Shown here one piece after another: positions 61,774-64,000 of a stretch of 64,000 nt of DNA; the stretch's first letter is position 1; every line of letters begins with the position of its first letter. A program made the translations under genes and the position numbers. The notes beneath the pieces are model-generated. The model was not told the origin of the DNA, did not search any database, and saw only the letters and a program-made list of their open reading frames with translations. This stretch comes from Chlamydiales bacterium (GTDB lineage: Bacteria > Chlamydiota > Chlamydiia > Chlamydiales > Simkaniaceae). Where the stretch lies: assembly GCA_024233395.1 (NCBI GenBank), contig JACKPR010000002.1, forward strand, positions 372,001-436,000. The letters run 5' to 3'.

Positions 61774-63372
61774 TTATCGTCCTAAAAGCTGCACTCCCGC
61801 AAACCAAGAGAGAAGCATCTCTAAGCGATTATTTTCTTCAGGATAAGGAGTATTTCTATCGCTTGCTTGATGAGCAGCTTCAAGACCAAAAGCCCATCCT
61901 AGAGAGCTTACTGCGATTGTAGACATGATTGTAGTATAACCTGGATACTGCGCTAAAGTCGTATCGTTTATAGGAATCGTTTGATTCGCAGCGATATAGA
62001 TAGAGGGAAATGAAAGGGAGAAGCAAAGGTAGAAAAAGAGCCAATTGAGGAGGCGAGGGCTATTGGGGTGAATCTCTTTCGAATCAATCCACCTTGCTAA
62101 AAAGTAAGCAGATAAAGTTGCAATGGGGAAGCTGCATACGGGATAAAGGTTGTATGGGACAAATCCAAGGGTTTTTAGATTCCACCATACCCATGTGGTC
62201 ATTGACCCAATTGCAAAGGCCCACTGTAAGGGAGAGGTTGAGCAGATCCAATCTCTTATTCTTCGTTTAAAGCCTCGTCTGTCTTCTGGCCTTTGAAGTC
62301 GATGAAGTTCTAAGATATGGGTCTGGGTAAACTCAACTAAATCAATTTGATTTAAAATCCCCATGAGAAAACCAGATGCAATTGTAGTTCCTGGTGTGTT
62401 AAACGCGATAATGAGTCCTGCAAGAAGCGTTGCAATATTTCTTTCATATTTTTCTAGATCAATAATCTTCTGAAGAAATGAAGGAACAACTGGCACTCCA
62501 TATTCACTCTCTTCAAGAGGATATTCTTCTCTCGCCTTTTTATATTGCAGATGAACTCCTTCATGAACTAACGCTCCTATTGTCTGTCCGAAATAAATAT
62601 AAGAGAGAAATAAAGGGAAATCATAAGGATTAAGCGTTAAAGGACTCCCTGTTGATGCAATATCGCCGATCGATAAAGAATCGATCGTTACAGAACCCGA
62701 GAAAAAACTTCTTGCAATGAGGAGGGTTGTCATTGCTCCGCTTGCCAAAAGAAACTTTATTCCTTGGACTCGAATTCTATACCAATCTTCTCTATTTTCA
62801 GCCTTTACACCTGTTTTAGGGATCGGATAAAGAGAAATTGTTTTGTCGTAAGTTCTTGAAGAAGAAGAGATATCAACAAAAGAATTAAGAGGAACTCTTT
62901 CTTGCAACTCTGATGGGATATGTAGATCCTGAATACTTTGATTTCGAATGTTGTCAATTTTGGCTGCAACCATCATTCCATACACAACATTGATCGTTCC
63001 ATAAACAGCACGTGTTTGCCAGGGTTGAATCGGTTCTCTTAAATTCACATAGACTTGCCAAAGAAAGATATAAAAAACCGCTATGTATTTCACTAGCTTA
63101 TCTTTTTCAAAATTAATCCCCATTCCACATAGAGTGACTTCTCCTTCTAAACGTCTTAAAGGGAAAGTCAATAGCGTTGCTTGAAAGAGAAATCCTGCAA
63201 AAAATGTCGTCAAGAAATTGTATGATTCTCCAAAATCAAAAATAATTGAAATGGCAATAAGTGCGATTGCAGTCATCCCTAGAATAATTGTTACCGCAAA
63301 ATCAGCAATTTGCCCTCTTTCAAATTGACATTCGTATCGGCGTTGATGAACTTGTAATTGCGAACCTTCCAT
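61774..63372 (-). CDS. Polytopic membrane protein with HEGVH motif
   Basis: 532 residues with about 10-12 hydrophobic segments. In a hydrophobic region (residues 262-276) lies GALVHEGVHLQY, an HExxH zinc-peptidase signature at 270-274. Many membrane proteases carry this motif within a span, but no second ligand motif (for example NxxPxPxLDG of site-2 proteases) is found; His507 or Glu504 near the C-terminus (EAAHQASDR) are candidate partners. The motif may also be chance. AGAGGAAAG is the ribosome site. It is the first gene of a probable two-gene operon with the giant protein. Confidence 0.6.
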   Translation of the reverse strand: MEGSQLQVHQRRYECQFERGQIADFAVTIILGMTAIALIAISIIFDFGESYNFLTTFFAGFLFQATLLTFPLRRLEGEVTLCGMGINFEKDKLVKYIAVFYIFLWQVYVNLREPIQPWQTRAVYGTINVVYGMMVAAKIDNIRNQSIQDLHIPSELQERVPLNSFVDISSSSRTYDKTISLYPIPKTGVKAENREDWYRIRVQGIKFLLASGAMTTLLIARSFFSGSVTIDSLSIGDIASTGSPLTLNPYDFPLFLSYIYFGQTIGALVHEGVHLQYKKAREEYPLEESEYGVPVVPSFLQKIIDLEKYERNIATLLAGLIIAFNTPGTTIASGFLMGILNQIDLVEFTQTHILELHRLQRPEDRRGFKRRIRDWICSTSPLQWAFAIGSMTTWVWWNLKTLGFVPYNLYPVCSFPIATLSAYFLARWIDSKEIHPNSPRLLNWLFFYLCFSLSFPSIYIAANQTIPINDTTLAQYPGYTTIMSTIAVSSLGWAFGLEAAHQASDRNTPYPEENNRLEMLLSWFAGVQLLGR

Positions 63373-63541
63373 AAAAAACTTTCCTCTAAATACAAACCTT
63401 TTTTATCAGTTATTTTACCTATTTTTTTTAAGTCCTAAGCCCCTAAAATTTAACCGGGACGTAGTTTAGGACATCAATATTTTTTTTTACAACTTTAATA
63501 AAATCTTTTTTTATGCTACCTGAAAATAACGAGGTGAATTT

Positions 63542-63730
63542 ATGAAAAACTTATTGTTACTTCTGCCTCTTTTGGGCCTTATATTATTTGGTTGCGGTCA
63601 AAAAAAAGAATCAATGGAATCTTCAAGTGAAGGTGTTGAATCCCATTGGGGAACGGGTCCTGGTTCAGAAGATAGCCCTCTTGGTGAAGAGGAACAGCCA
63701 GAATCTCATTGGGGAACGGGTCCATCATAA
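63542..63730 (+). CDS. Small lipoprotein with repeated ESHWGTGP motif
   Basis: 62 residues. Signal peptide MKNLLLLLPLLGLILFGC with lipobox Cys18, then an acidic Ser/Glu/Gly-rich region. The octapeptide ESHWGTGP occurs twice (about residues 33-40 and 54-61). GAGGTG precedes the ATG. An imperfect stem (GTCCTAA...TTAGGAC, about 63431-63472) lies in its long upstream region. Function unknown; the mature part is likely unstructured. Confidence 0.7.
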   Translation: MKNLLLLLPLLGLILFGCGQKKESMESSSEGVESHWGTGPGSEDSPLGEEEQPESHWGTGPS

Positions 63731-63742
63731 TTCTTTCACAAC

Positions 63743-63767
63743 TATAGATAAAACACTTTAAAAGTGG
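63743..63767. repeat. 34-bp repeat, partial copy R4
   Basis: TATAGATAAAACACTTTAAA then AGTGG, matching the first part of R3. CACTTTAAAAGTG forms a small stem and may end the lipoprotein transcript. Confidence 0.5.
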
Positions 63768-63835
63768 ACCCCTGCTAACATAAATCTAAACACAAAAGGT
63801 TTGTGTGATAGCCCCTTAAAAATTAAGAAGAACCG

Positions 63836-64000
63836 ATGCGATACGAAGAAAAAAGGGCAATCCATCATGCTCTACAAAATTATTTCCAACCCCTTAGCTA
63901 TCTCGGGACTGCTTATTACTTAGGTAGGCAGTATGCAAAAATGCCTCCTTTCCTAATTAATGGAGGAGTAACTGCAGCTGGAATTTTTGCCGCCCGAAAA
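63836..64000 (+). CDS. Hypothetical protein, 3' end beyond window
   Basis: ATG 63836 opens a frame that runs to the window edge (55 codons). The start MRYEEKRAIHHALQNYFQPL is amphipathic; a hydrophobic, glycine/alanine-rich part (LINGGVTAAGIFAAR) follows. AAGAAG lies before the ATG. Family not recognisable from this fragment. Confidence 0.45.
   Translation, partial: MRYEEKRAIHHALQNYFQPLSYLGTAYYLGRQYAKMPPFLINGGVTAAGIFAARK

Overview
The window is AT-rich bacterial DNA, almost fully coding. Gene content and order point to the phylum Chlamydiota. From memory, several neighbour pairs match Chlamydia order: tsp and gltX; cysJ and ispF; argS and murA; dnaQ, tsaE and a CT538-like gene; ntt, pgsA, sohB, polA, coaE and rho; eno and rsbU; groES and groEL. 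Nucleotide (ATP/ADP) transporters of the parasite/plastid type support this. Glucokinase, mannose-6-phosphate isomerase, PutA, DedA and abundant repeats suggest an environmental (non-Chlamydiaceae) chlamydia. I cannot name the genus from sequence alone.

Layout. 1-10.9 kb: housekeeping genes (tsp fragment, gltX, cysJ, ispF, murA, epmB, argS) with small membrane or exported proteins between them. 11-15.2 kb: a chain with overlaps or tight spacing (CT538-like, tsaE, engB, dnaQ), then pgk. 15.2-18.9 kb: a tandem pair of nucleotide transporters; the duplicated unit includes promoter, 11-codon upstream ORF and leader. 19-27.7 kb: dedA, pgsA, gltT, a repeat-flanked PQ-loop/zinc-ribbon gene, sppA-type peptidase, polA, coaE, rho. 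27.8-34.4 kb: a MurG/MGDG-synthase-like glycosyltransferase, an exported protein, a holin-like protein, manA, glucokinase, a pentapeptide lipoprotein and a nucleotidyltransferase. 34.6-39.7 kb: a compact six-gene operon (split transketolase, zinc dehydrogenase, HAD phosphatase, sugar/choline-kinase-like phosphotransferase, methyltransferase) that looks like a small biosynthetic pathway. 39.7-45.8 kb: rsbU, trmH-type methylase, rsgA, eno. 45.8-48.3 kb: an accessory islet with a cupin pseudogene split by a palindromic element, ahpC, an MBL hydrolase, an orphan AbrB-type antitoxin with a toxin stub, tRNA-Arg and a second palindromic element. 48.3-55.9 kb: a PrmA-like methylase, groESL with a CIRCE operator, a NamZ-type muramidase and putA. 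55.9-64 kb: a lineage-specific block with a 1956-residue protein carrying a large internal duplication, a polytopic membrane protein with an HEGVH motif, a repeat-bearing lipoprotein and the start of one more gene.

The strongest unusual signals are non-coding. Three palindromic elements of about 160 bp (two share sequence, one sits inside a cupin gene). There is also a 13-bp motif at six places, a 34-bp repeat at four places, several promoters that predict leaderless mRNAs, and the duplicated leader of the transporter genes. Coordinates and motifs were read by eye; no database search was possible.
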